Shown: positions 17,435 through 26,579, counted from the stretch's first letter. The stretch: 64,000 bases of DNA from Terriglobia bacterium (GCA_020072785.1 JAIQGG010000003.1:1-64000), one strand, 5' to 3'. Made by a program: numbers and translations. Notes: a model not told the origin generated them from the letters alone.

Positions 17435-19318
17435 ATGTCACACGACCACGACAACCCCACGTCGGCGGCTGCCGCCGAGCCCGCACCCGAACCCGAAACG
17501 AGTCCGGCTCCCAGCGCACCCGAGGCCACCCCCGAAGAGACTGCCAGCGCAGCGGCGCATGCGGCCGCCGCGGTGGAAGCCAATGCCGTCGAGACGCAAG
17601 CCGCGGAAGAAGCGGCGGGCGCGGAGGAACTGAGCAAGCTGATCGACCAGTACGGCGAGCAGCAGGAAGCGCACGCGCAGAACGAGATTGTGGAAGTGAA
17701 AGTGGTGGCGTACACGGAACACGGCGTGGTCGTGGACCTGGGCACGAAGACCGAGGGGCTGATCCCCGCGGCGGAATTTACGGAGACGGACGTGCCGCGG
17801 CCGGAGCCGGGCGCGACGATCGAAGTGCAGCGCACGGGCGAGCACAAAGAAGGCTACGTGGTGCTGTCGTACCAGAAGGTGCTGCGGCGGCGGATGTGGG
17901 AAAAGATCGACGCGGCGCACAAGGCCAAGGAGACGGTCACGGGCAAGATCGTGGACCGCATCAAGGGCGGGCTGGTAGTGGATATCGGAGTGCGGGCGTT
18001 TCTGCCGGGATCGCAGTACGACCTGCGGCCGACGCAGAATCTGGACGGCCTGGTGGGCCAGGAGATCCCGGTACGGATCACCAAGCTGAACCGGCGGCGC
18101 GGAAACGTGGTGGTGAGCCGGCGGGCGCTGCTGGAAGAAGAACAGCAGGCGAAGCGCGCGGCGCTGCTGGAGCAGTTGAGCGAAGGGCAGATCGTGCACG
18201 GGCACGTGAAGAACATCACCGATTACGGGGTGTTCGTGGACCTCGGAGGGATCGACGGGCTGCTGCACGTGACGGACCTGAGCTGGGGCCGGGTGAAGCA
18301 TCCTTCGGAAGTGGTCAAGCCGGAGCAGGAACTGGACGTGCAGATTCTGAAGTTCGACAAGGAAAAGCAGCGGGTGTCGCTGGGGCTGAAGCAGCTGACG
18401 GTGGATCCGTGGCTGACGGCCGTGGAGAAATACCCGGCGGGAACGAAAGTGCAGGGCAAGGTCGCGGGCGTGGTGGACTACGGCTGCTTCGTGGAGCTGG
18501 AGCCGGGCGTGGAAGGGCTGGTGCACGTCACGGAGATGAGCTGGTCGAAGAAGCAACAGCATCCCTCGAAAGTGGTGAAGGTGGGCGACGGAGTCGAGGC
18601 GGTGGTGCTGGACATCAAGCCGAGCGACCGGCGAATTTCGCTGGGAATGAAGCAGGCGCAGCCGGATCCGTGGCTGCAGCTGGCGGCGAAGTATCCGGTG
18701 GGCACAGTGGTCACCGGGAAGGTGCGCAACATCGCGGAGTTCGGAGCGTTCGTGGAGATCGAGGACGGCTTCGACGGGCTGGTGCACGTCGGGGACGTGA
18801 GCTGGACGGGGCGGGTGAAGAATCCGCACGAGGTGTTCAAGAAGGGCGAGGCGGTAACGGCGCGAGTGCTGAAGATCGAGCCGGAGAACCGGCGGGTGTC
18901 GCTGGGAATCAAGCAGGTCAACGACATCTGGGGCGACTGGTTCAAGCAGCACAAGGTCGGGCAGGTGGTAAAGGGCAAGGTGTCGCGCATCGCGACCTTC
19001 GGGGCGTTCGTGGAGCTGGGGGAGAACATCGAAGGGCTCTGCCACAACACGGAGATCGAAGAGCGCAAGCGGCGCGATGAAGGGCCGGCACCGATGCACC
19101 GCACGGGCGGGCCGCTGAAGAGCGCGGGACCCCTGGAACCGGGCAAGGAATACGAGTTCAAGATCGTCAAGCTGAGCCCGGAGCAGCGGCGGATCGGGCT
19201 GAGCTACCGGGCGGCGGTGCGCCAGGCGGAGCGGCGGGAGATCGAGGAGTATCGCACGACGAAGTCGTCGGCAACGGCGACGATCGGGGATGCGATCAAG
19301 TCCAAACTGAAACAGTAA
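17435..19318 (+). CDS. rpsA: 30S ribosomal protein S1
   Basis: S1 binds mRNA leaders and the 30S subunit. The 627-residue product has an unusual N-terminal extension of about 75 residues, rich in Ala, Glu and Pro. Six S1 OB-fold repeats follow, seen as recurring phrases like GVFVDLGGIDGLLHVTDLSWG and RVSLGLKQ. GGAGG lies upstream of ATG 17435. An HU/IHF gene follows, an arrangement also known in Proteobacteria (rpsA-ihfB). Confidence 0.96.
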   Translation: MSHDHDNPTSAAAAEPAPEPETSPAPSAPEATPEETASAAAHAAAAVEANAVETQAAEEAAGAEELSKLIDQYGEQQEAHAQNEIVEVKVVAYTEHGVVVDLGTKTEGLIPAAEFTETDVPRPEPGATIEVQRTGEHKEGYVVLSYQKVLRRRMWEKIDAAHKAKETVTGKIVDRIKGGLVVDIGVRAFLPGSQYDLRPTQNLDGLVGQEIPVRITKLNRRRGNVVVSRRALLEEEQQAKRAALLEQLSEGQIVHGHVKNITDYGVFVDLGGIDGLLHVTDLSWGRVKHPSEVVKPEQELDVQILKFDKEKQRVSLGLKQLTVDPWLTAVEKYPAGTKVQGKVAGVVDYGCFVELEPGVEGLVHVTEMSWSKKQQHPSKVVKVGDGVEAVVLDIKPSDRRISLGMKQAQPDPWLQLAAKYPVGTVVTGKVRNIAEFGAFVEIEDGFDGLVHVGDVSWTGRVKNPHEVFKKGEAVTARVLKIEPENRRVSLGIKQVNDIWGDWFKQHKVGQVVKGKVSRIATFGAFVELGENIEGLCHNTEIEERKRRDEGPAPMHRTGGPLKSAGPLEPGKEYEFKIVKLSPEQRRIGLSYRAAVRQAERREIEEYRTTKSSATATIGDAIKSKLKQ

Positions 19319-19480
19319 GCTGTCTGGCGCGAGCCAGATAGGGTGGAAATTTCGTTTTACCTACGGGTCAATTTAATGATATGGAGTGAGGCAGCGCCAG
19401 CGGGCGAGCGCTTGCTTTACTGCATTTGCCGGGGATTTGCGTCAAACGGTTCTACTGTGATGGAATGAGGCGCACGGACG

Positions 19481-19834
19481 ATGACCAAACAACCCACATT
19501 AACGAAGGCCGACCTCATCGCCGAGGTCGAGCGCATCACCGAGCTAAAACGCACGGAATCGGAAACGATCGTGGAAACCATCTTCGAGAGCATCATTGAG
19601 GCGCTCCAGAAGGGGGACAAGATCGAGATTCGGGGCTTTGGCAGCTTTCGCACACGGCAGCGGCGCGGGCGCATCGGGCGGAACCCTAAGACCGGAGCAA
19701 AGGTGGAAGTGCCGCCGAAGAAGATCCCGTTTTTTAAGCCCAGCAAAGAGCTGAAGGACTTCGTGAACAACCCGGAGAATGCAGCGGCGGCGCAAGTCCC
19801 TGCGCCGGCTGCGGGCGAGACGCCGGGCAGTTGA
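19481..19834 (+). CDS. HU/IHF-family DNA-binding protein
   Basis: The 117-residue product has the HU/IHF signature: LTKADLIAEV helix, ETIFESIIEAL helix, DKIEIRGFGSF strand, and the DNA-intercalating arm RRGRIGRNPKTGAKVEVPPKKIPFFKP. A Pro/Ala-rich tail extends about 20 residues beyond the usual 90-100. It bends DNA and helps organise the nucleoid. Its place after rpsA favours an IHF-beta-like identity, but HU cannot be excluded. Confidence 0.93.
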   Translation: MTKQPTLTKADLIAEVERITELKRTESETIVETIFESIIEALQKGDKIEIRGFGSFRTRQRRGRIGRNPKTGAKVEVPPKKIPFFKPSKELKDFVNNPENAAAAQVPAPAAGETPGS

Positions 19835-19860
19835 AGGTCCACACAATTCGCAAGGATGGG

Positions 19861-19888
19861 AAACGCCGGCTGCTTGCCGGCGTTTTTC
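19861..19888 (+). terminator. Rho-independent terminator after HU/IHF gene
   Basis: ACGCCGGC-TGCTT-GCCGGCGT is a perfect 8-bp stem followed by a T-rich tail (GTTTTTCTTT). Confidence 0.85.
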
Positions 19889-19988
19889 TTTGGGCCGCGA
19901 GAAAACACGGCCGGCAAGACACGGCCCTTGGGGCTGCGATTTTGCGATATGCTGTGCGGGCAGATTGCGCAGAGAGGCTGACGACGCG

Positions 19989-20474
19989 ATGGATTACTTG
20001 TGGACACCGTGGCGGTTCAAATACATAACGGAGGCCGGGAAACAGCCGGAATGCTTTCTGTGCACGGCGCCCGCAGAGAGGAAGGACGCGGAGAAGCTGA
20101 TCGTGCTGCGCGGGGCGAGAAATTTCGTGATTTTGAACCGCTACCCCTACACCTCGGGGCACGCGATGATCGCGCCGTACGCGCACGTGGCGGACTTGCA
20201 GGGCTGCGACGCGGAAACCCTGGCGGAGATGATGCAACTGGCGCGGCGCACGGAGGCGGCACTCACGGCCAGCTACAAGCCGGACGGGATGAACCTGGGG
20301 ATGAACCTGGGACGGGCGGCGGGAGCGGGGGTGGCCGGACACGTGCACCTGCACATTCTGCCGCGCTGGTTCGGGGACACCAACTTCATGACCGTCACCG
20401 GCGAAACCCGCGTCCACCCGGAAGACCTGGCCACCACCTATCAGCGCCTGCGGAAAGCGCTGGCATCCGCATGA
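19989..20474 (+). CDS. HIT-family nucleotide hydrolase/phosphorylase
   Basis: The 161-residue product has the histidine triad HVHLH (H118, H120, H122) in GHVHLHILPRW. The start MDYLWTPWRFKYI and the Cys pair CFLC are typical of the AP4A phosphorylase/Fhit-like branch. Such enzymes cleave dinucleoside polyphosphates or nucleotide conjugates through a His-linked AMP. It lies after a terminator, so it is probably a separate transcript. Confidence 0.9.
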   Translation: MDYLWTPWRFKYITEAGKQPECFLCTAPAERKDAEKLIVLRGARNFVILNRYPYTSGHAMIAPYAHVADLQGCDAETLAEMMQLARRTEAALTASYKPDGMNLGMNLGRAAGAGVAGHVHLHILPRWFGDTNFMTVTGETRVHPEDLATTYQRLRKALASA

Positions 20475-20577
20475 GGCGCTCTTCCCGGCTGCGCAAACAG
20501 AGACGCCCAGTTCCGTTTGCATTCCGGGAGAACCCTTCGGATTCTTGGAGGAAGGGCAGTTCAGAGGAGTTGCGCAT

Positions 20578-20808
20578 ATGCAAAAACCGATCGTCTACTC
20601 TCAGCCAGGCTGAATCTTTTGTGAGCGCGTGAAAGAGTATCTTTCACAGAAAAACATTTCCTTTGAAGAGCGCGATGTCGCAACCAATCCCATTGCTCTC
20701 GAAGATCTCAAACGCCTCCGGGCGATGACGACACCCGTGACGGTCATCGGCGACCAGGTCGTTATTGGGTTCGATCCTGAAAAGCTGGATGCGGCATTGG
20801 GGAATTAG
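20578..20808 (+). CDS. Glutaredoxin-like selenoprotein (in-frame TGA at 20611)
   Basis: The frame from ATG 20578 to TAG 20806-20808 encodes 76 residues if the single in-frame TGA (20611-20613, codon 12) is read as selenocysteine. The product starts MQKPIVYSQPG and continues UIFCERVKEYL, then MTTPVTVI and GFDPEKL. This is the complete glutaredoxin/NrdH-type fold, with TGA exactly at the first Cys of the CxxC active site. AGGAG stands 8 bases before the ATG. A 7-bp hairpin follows the TGA at the distance expected for a bacterial SECIS. The frame has no other defect, which argues against a pseudogene. Codon use is less GC-rich than its neighbours. A normal gene caller would miss it. Confidence 0.82.
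20611..20647 (+). promoter_or_regulatory. Candidate bacterial SECIS element
   Basis: After TGA (20611-20613), stem GTGAAAG (20629-20635) pairs perfectly with CTTTCAC (20641-20647) around loop AGTAT. The loop begins 22 bases after TGA and has G as its second base. Both fit the published bacterial SECIS model (spacing about 16-37, a G among the first two loop bases). Confidence 0.72.
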
Positions 20809-20918
20809 GGGAACGCGAGGATCGTTTCCGGCACCAGTCCGTGCGTGCAAAGAAGCGTAAATCGCGATAAACTGGCTCGTTCAAACAACTGTTTGGTAAT
20901 CGCCCAGGGAGAACCACA

Positions 20919-22061
20919 GTGAACCTGCAACTGACGGAAGAACAGCAATTACTGCAGAAGAGCGTGCGGGATTTCGCGGAAGCGGAAGTGCGGCCGCTGG
21001 CGAAAGAGCTGGACGAGACGGGTCACTTCCCGCGGGGACTGTTCCAGAAGGCGGCGGAGCTGGGGCTGACCGGCGTGGCCCTTCCGGAAGCGGAAGGCGG
21101 CGCGGGTTTCGACCACATCGCCTACACCATCGTGATCGAGGAGATTTCGCGCTGCTGCGCGTCGACGGGAGTGATCCTCTCCGTGCAGAATTCGCTGTAC
21201 TGCGACCCCATCCACCGCGCGGGGACGGACGAACAGAAGAAGCGCTTGCTGGTGCCATTTGCACGCGGGGAAAAGATCGGGTGCTACGCGCTGACCGAGC
21301 CGCAGGCGGGGTCCAACGCTTCGGCGCTGCAGACCAAAGCGGTGAAGAAGGGCGACAAGTACATCCTCAACGGCACGAAGGCGTGGATCACCAACGGCGG
21401 GGCAGCGGATGCGGCGATCGTGTACGTGAACACGGACCCGGCGAAGGGCGAAAAAGGGATCACTGCGCTGGTGGTGGAAAAGGGCACGCCGGGGTTCCAG
21501 GTGGGCAAAGAAGAGAAGAAGCTGGGAATCAGCGCAACGGCGTGCAGCGAGCTGATCTTCACGGATTGCGAAGTGCCGGAGTCGAACCGCATCGGAGTGG
21601 AGGGCGAGGGCTATAAGGTGGCGCTGTCGACGCTGGACGGCGGGCGGATCGGGATCGCGGCGCAGGCGGTGGGGATCGCGCAGGGCGCGTTCGAAGCCGC
21701 GGTGAAGTACGCGCAGGAACGCATGGCCTTCGGGCACCCCATCGCGCAGTTCCAGGCGATTCAGTTCATGCTCGCGGACATGGGGACGGAGATCGACGCG
21801 GCGCGACTGCTGGTGCGCAAGGCGGCGTGGAAGCAGGACACGGGCGGGCGCTTCAGCATGGAAGCGGCGATGGCCAAGCTGTTCGCCAGCGAGATGTCCA
21901 CGCGGGTGACGCACAAGGCGATCCAGGTGCACGGGGGGAACGGCTATAGCCGGGAGTATCCGGTGGAGCGGGCTTACCGCGACGCGCGGATCACGGAGAT
22001 CTACGAAGGAACCAGCGAAATCCAGCGGCTGGTGATTTCCGCGTGGGTATTGAAGGGCTAG
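20919..22061 (+). CDS. Acyl-CoA dehydrogenase (short-chain/butyryl type)
   Basis: The 380-residue product has the complete family pattern: LTEEQQLLQKSVRDFAE, CYALTEPQAGSNASAL (FAD and substrate contacts), FGHPIAQFQAIQFMLADM, and the C-terminal ITEIYEGTSEIQR carrying the catalytic Glu. It oxidises acyl-CoA to enoyl-CoA, passing electrons to ETF. The start is GTG 20919 with GGGAG upstream. It is single, without other beta-oxidation genes nearby. Confidence 0.95.
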   Translation: MNLQLTEEQQLLQKSVRDFAEAEVRPLAKELDETGHFPRGLFQKAAELGLTGVALPEAEGGAGFDHIAYTIVIEEISRCCASTGVILSVQNSLYCDPIHRAGTDEQKKRLLVPFARGEKIGCYALTEPQAGSNASALQTKAVKKGDKYILNGTKAWITNGGAADAAIVYVNTDPAKGEKGITALVVEKGTPGFQVGKEEKKLGISATACSELIFTDCEVPESNRIGVEGEGYKVALSTLDGGRIGIAAQAVGIAQGAFEAAVKYAQERMAFGHPIAQFQAIQFMLADMGTEIDAARLLVRKAAWKQDTGGRFSMEAAMAKLFASEMSTRVTHKAIQVHGGNGYSREYPVERAYRDARITEIYEGTSEIQRLVISAWVLKG

Positions 22062-22169
22062 TTGGCGTGACGCGTGGCCGGTAAGACATCGAGCTATGCG
22101 CATGCGCCGGTTGTTCCAGTGGCCGGCCGCTCATCACCAGCCGCATTCCTCCCGTAGTATGCTGACGGA

Positions 22170-23381
22170 GTGCTGGAACTGGACTGCGGGCTCGAATTTG
22201 AAGCGGGACGCGACGCGGAGTTCTTCCCTGCCCTGCCGGCGCGCGCGGCCGTGTGCCTGATCGCGCCGCGCGACCCAAATGCCGAGGCATTTCTGATCCG
22301 CACAGCGGACCTGCGGCGGCGCCTGCAGCGGCTGCTGGGACCGCCGGATGCCGCGAGCAAGCGGCTGAACCTGCGGGAGTTTGCACGCGGGGTGCGCTAC
22401 CGGCTGACGGGCTCGCCATTCGAACAGACCCTCACTTATTACCAGCATGCGAAAGAGCTGCTTCCGAAGCGCTACCGCGCGCTGCTGCGCCTGCGGCCGC
22501 CGGCAGTGCTGAAGGTGAGCCTGCGCAACGCCTACCCGCGCTGCTACGTGACACGGCGGATTTCCACGGACGCCGCGGGGGCGCCCATCGCCGGGGTGTA
22601 CTACGGGCCGTTCGCTTCGCGGCGCGCGGCCGATGCGTTTGCGGAGAGCGCGCTGGATTTCTTCAAGGTGCGGCGCTGCCAGATCAAGATCCGGCGCGAC
22701 CCAGCGTTTCCGGGGTGTATCTATTCGGAGATGAAGATGTGCCTGGCGCCGTGCTTTGCGGGCTGCACCAAGGAAGAGTACGACGCGGAGGTGGCGCGGC
22801 TGGTGCAGTTTCTGGAGACGAATGGGGGGTCGCTGCGCGCGGCCATCGAGCAGGAACGAGGGCAGGCCAGCGAAGCGCTGGACTTCGAGCGCGCGGCGGC
22901 GCTGCACAAGCGGCTGGAAAAGCTGGACGGGGTGCTGCGCGGGCGGCCGGAACTGGCCCGGCGGGTGCAGGACCTGGACGCAGTGATCCTGCAGCGCGCG
23001 GCGGAGGAACAGACGGTGGGGGCGTATCCCGTGCGCGAGGGCCGGCTGGGAGAGCCGTTTTTTCTGCGCTTCGGGGAGATGGCCAGCGAGCCGCGGTCGG
23101 CGGAGGAGCTTCTGCGCGAGCACCTAAATCTTCCAGATGGCACATACAAATCGGGAAATAGCGCGCAGAGCGGTTTCTCGACTGCAGCCCCGAATGCGTC
23201 CGGGCCTTCGTCCGGAATGGCCGAAAAAGGGGACTTGGGAGAGCACCTGGCGCTGCTGGCGCGGTGGTATTACGCGAACCCCAGAGTGGGGGAGATTTTC
23301 TTCCGGGAGAAGGAGTGGCCGTACCGGCGGATCTTGCGGGCCTGTGCGCGGCTGCTCGCGCCGGCGGTGGAAGAAGGCTAA
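22170..23381 (+). CDS. UvrC-like protein lacking the C-terminal nuclease region
   Basis: The 403-residue product resembles the N-terminal half of UvrC. A degenerate GIY-YIG-like region covers about residues 20-55 (VCLIAP, then FLIRTADLRRRLQRLLG). A middle part follows (YPRCYVTRRI, YYGPFASRRAADAF). A CxYxExxxCxAPC-like cluster (CIYSEMKMCLAPCFAGC) comes next. The UVR motif is EALDFERAAALHKRLEKL. The GIY and YIG residues are not evident and the C-terminal RNase H-like nuclease and HhH domains are absent, so classic dual incision is unlikely. Start GTG 22170. Confidence 0.72.
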   Translation: MLELDCGLEFEAGRDAEFFPALPARAAVCLIAPRDPNAEAFLIRTADLRRRLQRLLGPPDAASKRLNLREFARGVRYRLTGSPFEQTLTYYQHAKELLPKRYRALLRLRPPAVLKVSLRNAYPRCYVTRRISTDAAGAPIAGVYYGPFASRRAADAFAESALDFFKVRRCQIKIRRDPAFPGCIYSEMKMCLAPCFAGCTKEEYDAEVARLVQFLETNGGSLRAAIEQERGQASEALDFERAAALHKRLEKLDGVLRGRPELARRVQDLDAVILQRAAEEQTVGAYPVREGRLGEPFFLRFGEMASEPRSAEELLREHLNLPDGTYKSGNSAQSGFSTAAPNASGPSSGMAEKGDLGEHLALLARWYYANPRVGEIFFREKEWPYRRILRACARLLAPAVEEG

Positions 23382-23472
23382 GTCGCGCGGGGATGGCGGG
23401 CGGCAGGCCTGCTATACTGCGGCGCGGCGCCGCGCAGCGATGGTGCACATTCCCACGAGAGCCACACTTACG

Positions 23473-24594
23473 ATGAACGCCTACGCCACACACGAAGGAA
23501 CGCTGCACTACGCCGAACGATTTCGGGAGACGGCCGCGGACGGGCATTTCCGGCAGACGCCGGAATCGACGGGGCAGCTGATCCTGTCTTCGATCGGGAT
23601 GGGGACGTATCTGGGGCAGCCGGATGCGGCCACGGATGCGGGGTACACGGCGGCAGTGGTGGCAGCGGTGGAGAGCGGGATCAACGTGCTGGACACGGCG
23701 ATCAACTACCGCTTCCAGAAGAGCGAGCGGAACATCGGGGCGGCGCTGGCGCAACTGCGCGAGAACGGGTACGGGCGCGAGGAACTGGTGCTGTGCACGA
23801 AAGGCGGCTACCTGACGCCGGACGGGGCGATCTCCGGCGACCCGAACGAATATTTTTTCCGCGAGTACATCCAGAAGGGCGTGTTTACGGCGAAGGAGAT
23901 CGTGGCGGGGTCGCACTGCATGACGCCGCGCTATCTGGAGGACCAGTTGGGGCGCAGCCTGGGGAATCTGGGGGTGCAGGCGATCGACGTCTATTATCTG
24001 CACAACCCGGAGACCCAGCTGGGGGAGATGCCGCGCAAAGAGTTTCTGGCGCGGGTGCAGGCGGCGTTCGCGTTTCTGGAATCGGCGGCGGCGGCGGGAA
24101 AGATTCAGTATTACGGCATGGCCACGTGGAACGGATTCCGGCAAGAGGCGAAGGAGCGGGACGCGATGCAGCTCGCGGAGATCGCGCAGCTGGCGCGGGA
24201 TATCGCCGGGGAGAAGCACCGTTTCCGGTTCGTGCAGCTGCCGTTCAATCTGGCGATGACCGAGGCGCTGACGCTGGGCAACCAGACGGTCGAGGGGAAG
24301 GCGAGGACCATGGCGGAAGCGGCCGACGAGCTGGACGTAACCCTGATCGCCAGCGCGTCCCTGCTGCAGGGGCAGGTGGCGCGAAACCTGCCGGGGTTTG
24401 TGGGCGCAGCGTTCGGGCTGGGGAACGATGCGCAATGCGCGCTGCAGTTCGCGCGGTCGTCGCCAGGAATCACCACGGCGCTGGTGGGGATGGCCCAGGT
24501 GGAGCACGTGCGGGCCAACGCGCGGCTGGCGCAGGTGGCCTCGGCAACGGTGGATCAGTTCAGCAAGCTCTTCGAACGCGGGGACAGCAAATAA
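23473..24594 (+). CDS. Aldo/keto reductase family protein
   Basis: The 373-residue product has the AKR tetrad in order: Asp in NVLDTAINY, Tyr in the same motif, Lys in CTKGGY and His in YYLHNPE. IGMGTYLG precedes it and GITTALVGMAQVEHV sits near the C-terminus for NADPH binding. A large insert between strands (about residues 115-150) is longer than in small AKRs. ATG 23473 is preferred for length; ATG 23440 is in frame. The substrate is unknown. Confidence 0.88.
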   Translation: MNAYATHEGTLHYAERFRETAADGHFRQTPESTGQLILSSIGMGTYLGQPDAATDAGYTAAVVAAVESGINVLDTAINYRFQKSERNIGAALAQLRENGYGREELVLCTKGGYLTPDGAISGDPNEYFFREYIQKGVFTAKEIVAGSHCMTPRYLEDQLGRSLGNLGVQAIDVYYLHNPETQLGEMPRKEFLARVQAAFAFLESAAAAGKIQYYGMATWNGFRQEAKERDAMQLAEIAQLARDIAGEKHRFRFVQLPFNLAMTEALTLGNQTVEGKARTMAEAADELDVTLIASASLLQGQVARNLPGFVGAAFGLGNDAQCALQFARSSPGITTALVGMAQVEHVRANARLAQVASATVDQFSKLFERGDSK

Positions 24595-24670
24595 GAGGTC
24601 GCGCGGGGCTCCTGCCGGCGGTTTTCCAAGGAACCACGATAAAGAGAAATGCGCGGGCGGGAGACCGGCG

Positions 24671-25330
24671 CTACGCGCGGGATTCCGGGTGGCGTGTGCG
24701 GAACCACGCGGCGAGGGCCGCACTCATCTTTTCGAGGTGGCCGGCGAAGAAATGATCGGCGTGGTCGATGACGACGACGCGGTTTTCTCCGGGGAGCGCG
24801 GCGGCCAGCTGCTGGAGCTTCTCGGGGGCGCCGAATTCGTCGTTGGCGCCGTGCAGGAAGAGCTTGGGTTTGGCGCACGTCTGCAGGTAAGAAAAATCGG
24901 AATCGTTGACCGGGGCGCCAAGGGCGACGAGTTCGGTGACCCGGGGATCGGCGCAGCCCGCGCGCAAGCCCACCCAGCAGCCAAAACTGAACCCCGCAAG
25001 GAGCAGCGGCAGGCCGGGATATTTTCCGGCGAGGTAATCGAGAGCGGCGCGCACGTCGTCCAGCTCGCCGCGGCCCTTGTCGTGGGTACCGGCGCTGAGG
25101 CCGGCGCCGCGAAAATTGAAGCGCAGAACGGGCAGGCCCAGGCTGTCGAGAGTTTTCGCGGCCTGGTAGACGACTTTATTGTGCAGGGTGCCGCCGAAGA
25201 GCGGGTGGGGGTGGCAGACCAGCGCAGCCAGCGGCGGCGTGGCGCCGGCGGGCGGGGCCCAGAGGATGGCTTCGAGGCGCCCTGCGGGGCCGTCGAGAAA
25301 CAGAGACTGCACTTCGTGTCGAGGGGTCAT
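24671..25330 (-). CDS. Alpha/beta hydrolase (COG2945-like)
   Basis: The 219-residue product has the HPHPLFGGTLHNKVV phrase typical of this group and an RFNFRGAGLSAG oxyanion loop. The nucleophile elbow is GFSFG, the acid is in GANDEF and the His is in DHADHFF, so the triad is intact. An esterase or hydrolase role in the cytoplasm is likely. It is divergent from no partner and converges on the AKR gene. Confidence 0.88.
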   Translation of the reverse strand: MTPRHEVQSLFLDGPAGRLEAILWAPPAGATPPLAALVCHPHPLFGGTLHNKVVYQAAKTLDSLGLPVLRFNFRGAGLSAGTHDKGRGELDDVRAALDYLAGKYPGLPLLLAGFSFGCWVGLRAGCADPRVTELVALGAPVNDSDFSYLQTCAKPKLFLHGANDEFGAPEKLQQLAAALPGENRVVVIDHADHFFAGHLEKMSAALAAWFRTRHPESRA

Positions 25331-25355
25331 GGAGTGGCGGCCTGAATTTAGCAGT

Positions 25356-25970
25356 TTAGCGCAGGCGAGACGGAAGGTCGAAGGAGCCGATGCGGCAGAC
25401 GGAAACGGTCACGGCGCCTGTGCCGTTCTCCGGTTGGACACGGACGACGCGGAACTCCTGGGCCGGGGCGGGTGCGGCGGGAGAGGTGGCGAAAGAGAGG
25501 AAAAGGCGTGCGCCGGGCTGGTAGTCGCGGGTGCTGCGAAAGCGCAGGCCCGCGGCGGAAACGTCGAGGGTCATGGCCTCTTCGAACCAGGGGAGATAGT
25601 CAGGGCGGACGCGCACAGGAAGGGCCAGCGGGCGGCGCGGATTGGCGCGGCGTTCTTCGGCGCGGGGGCGGCCGTTGCGCAGGGTGACGAATTCCAGGTG
25701 CACAGCGAGGGCTGCAAGGCCCTGTGGGCGGGGCTCGCAACGCACGACGCGCGCGGGCATTTCCGGCTGGCCGTCGGGCAGCGCGGAATCGTAAGGAAAA
25801 GTGACCCAGATGCGCGTGCCCGGAGAGAGCGAGGAAGAAAGGGTGAAGCGCAGGCCGCCGCGGGAAGCATCTTCGCTGGCGCGGAGTTCCGTCCGCTGCC
25901 CGAAGGGAGTGATCCAACGGATGCGTGCGGGCAGTTGCAGGCGCACCCGGCGATGCTGGCGGCGCTCCAT
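25356..25970 (-). CDS. Tandem PilZ-domain protein
   Basis: The 204-residue product has two PilZ-like modules. The first starts at ERRQHRRVRL with DASRGG about 35 residues later. The second starts at ERRANPRRPLALPVRV with DVSAAG. These are the RxxxR and (D/N)xSxxG motifs that bind cyclic di-GMP. ATG at 25970 is used because the frame upstream runs into the divergent PilZ gene. It probably couples c-di-GMP level to surface behaviour. Confidence 0.8.
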   Translation of the reverse strand: MERRQHRRVRLQLPARIRWITPFGQRTELRASEDASRGGLRFTLSSSLSPGTRIWVTFPYDSALPDGQPEMPARVVRCEPRPQGLAALAVHLEFVTLRNGRPRAEERRANPRRPLALPVRVRPDYLPWFEEAMTLDVSAAGLRFRSTRDYQPGARLFLSFATSPAAPAPAQEFRVVRVQPENGTGAVTVSVCRIGSFDLPSRLR

Positions 25971-26133
25971 CGGCACAAAGCCTCTTTCCGGCCATGCGCG
26001 GGGTAATTGAAATGTTACTCCCGGGGCGAGAACCCCGCAAGAAAAGAGGTAAAAAGTACTATAACCGACTTCAGCGTTGCAGTTTGCGCGGGCCGGTGCT
26101 AGCGTTGCCGGAAACCTGCAAGCCGAGGGCATT

Positions 26134-26457
26134 ATGAATGAAGACTCCGAGCGCCGCGAAGCACGGCGATTCACGATGGCTTTGCCGATGCGAATTTTCC
26201 CGCAGAAAGCGGTGGAATCCGAGTTCCGGGGGCAGACGCAGGACGTCAGCTACCGCGGACTGTACTTTCTCGCGGATGCCCGGAAATTTACAGTAGGCAG
26301 CGAGATCGAGTTCATCATCACCCTGCCGGAACAGGTGCGGCAGAGCGGGGACGTGAACATCCGGTGCCGCGGGCAGATCGTGCGGGTGGAAGAGGTGAAC
26401 GACCGCACGGGCATTGCCGCGAAGATCGACCGCTACGAATTTCTTCAGACCACCTGA
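26134..26457 (+). CDS. PilZ-domain protein
   Basis: The 107-residue product has ERREARRFTMALPMRI and DVSYRGLYFLAD, the two c-di-GMP-binding motifs, then FIITLPE, RCRGQIVRVEE and TGIAAKIDRYEFL strands. It is a single-domain PilZ. GAGG lies before ATG 26134. It is divergent from the tandem PilZ gene across 163 bases, so the pair may share a control region. Confidence 0.85.
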   Translation: MNEDSERREARRFTMALPMRIFPQKAVESEFRGQTQDVSYRGLYFLADARKFTVGSEIEFIITLPEQVRQSGDVNIRCRGQIVRVEEVNDRTGIAAKIDRYEFLQTT

Positions 26458-26579
26458 GCATCCCAGGCCGCCGGAACCCGCCGAAACAAGAGCCGCGCGC
26501 GGCGCCAAGCTCCCCGCCCCGATTTCCGGCAGCGCCGCGGTTCCCTCCTGCATCCAATCAGCGGTACACTGTACTGCAC

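Noticed and set aside
17438-19099. 553-codon frame opposite rpsA
   Set aside because: His/Arg/Leu-rich shadow of the S1 repeats.
20578-20808. Reading the glutaredoxin frame as a simple pseudogene
   Set aside because: The only defect is TGA at the redox-active Cys, with intact start signal and a SECIS-like hairpin. Decay would not be expected to spare everything else.
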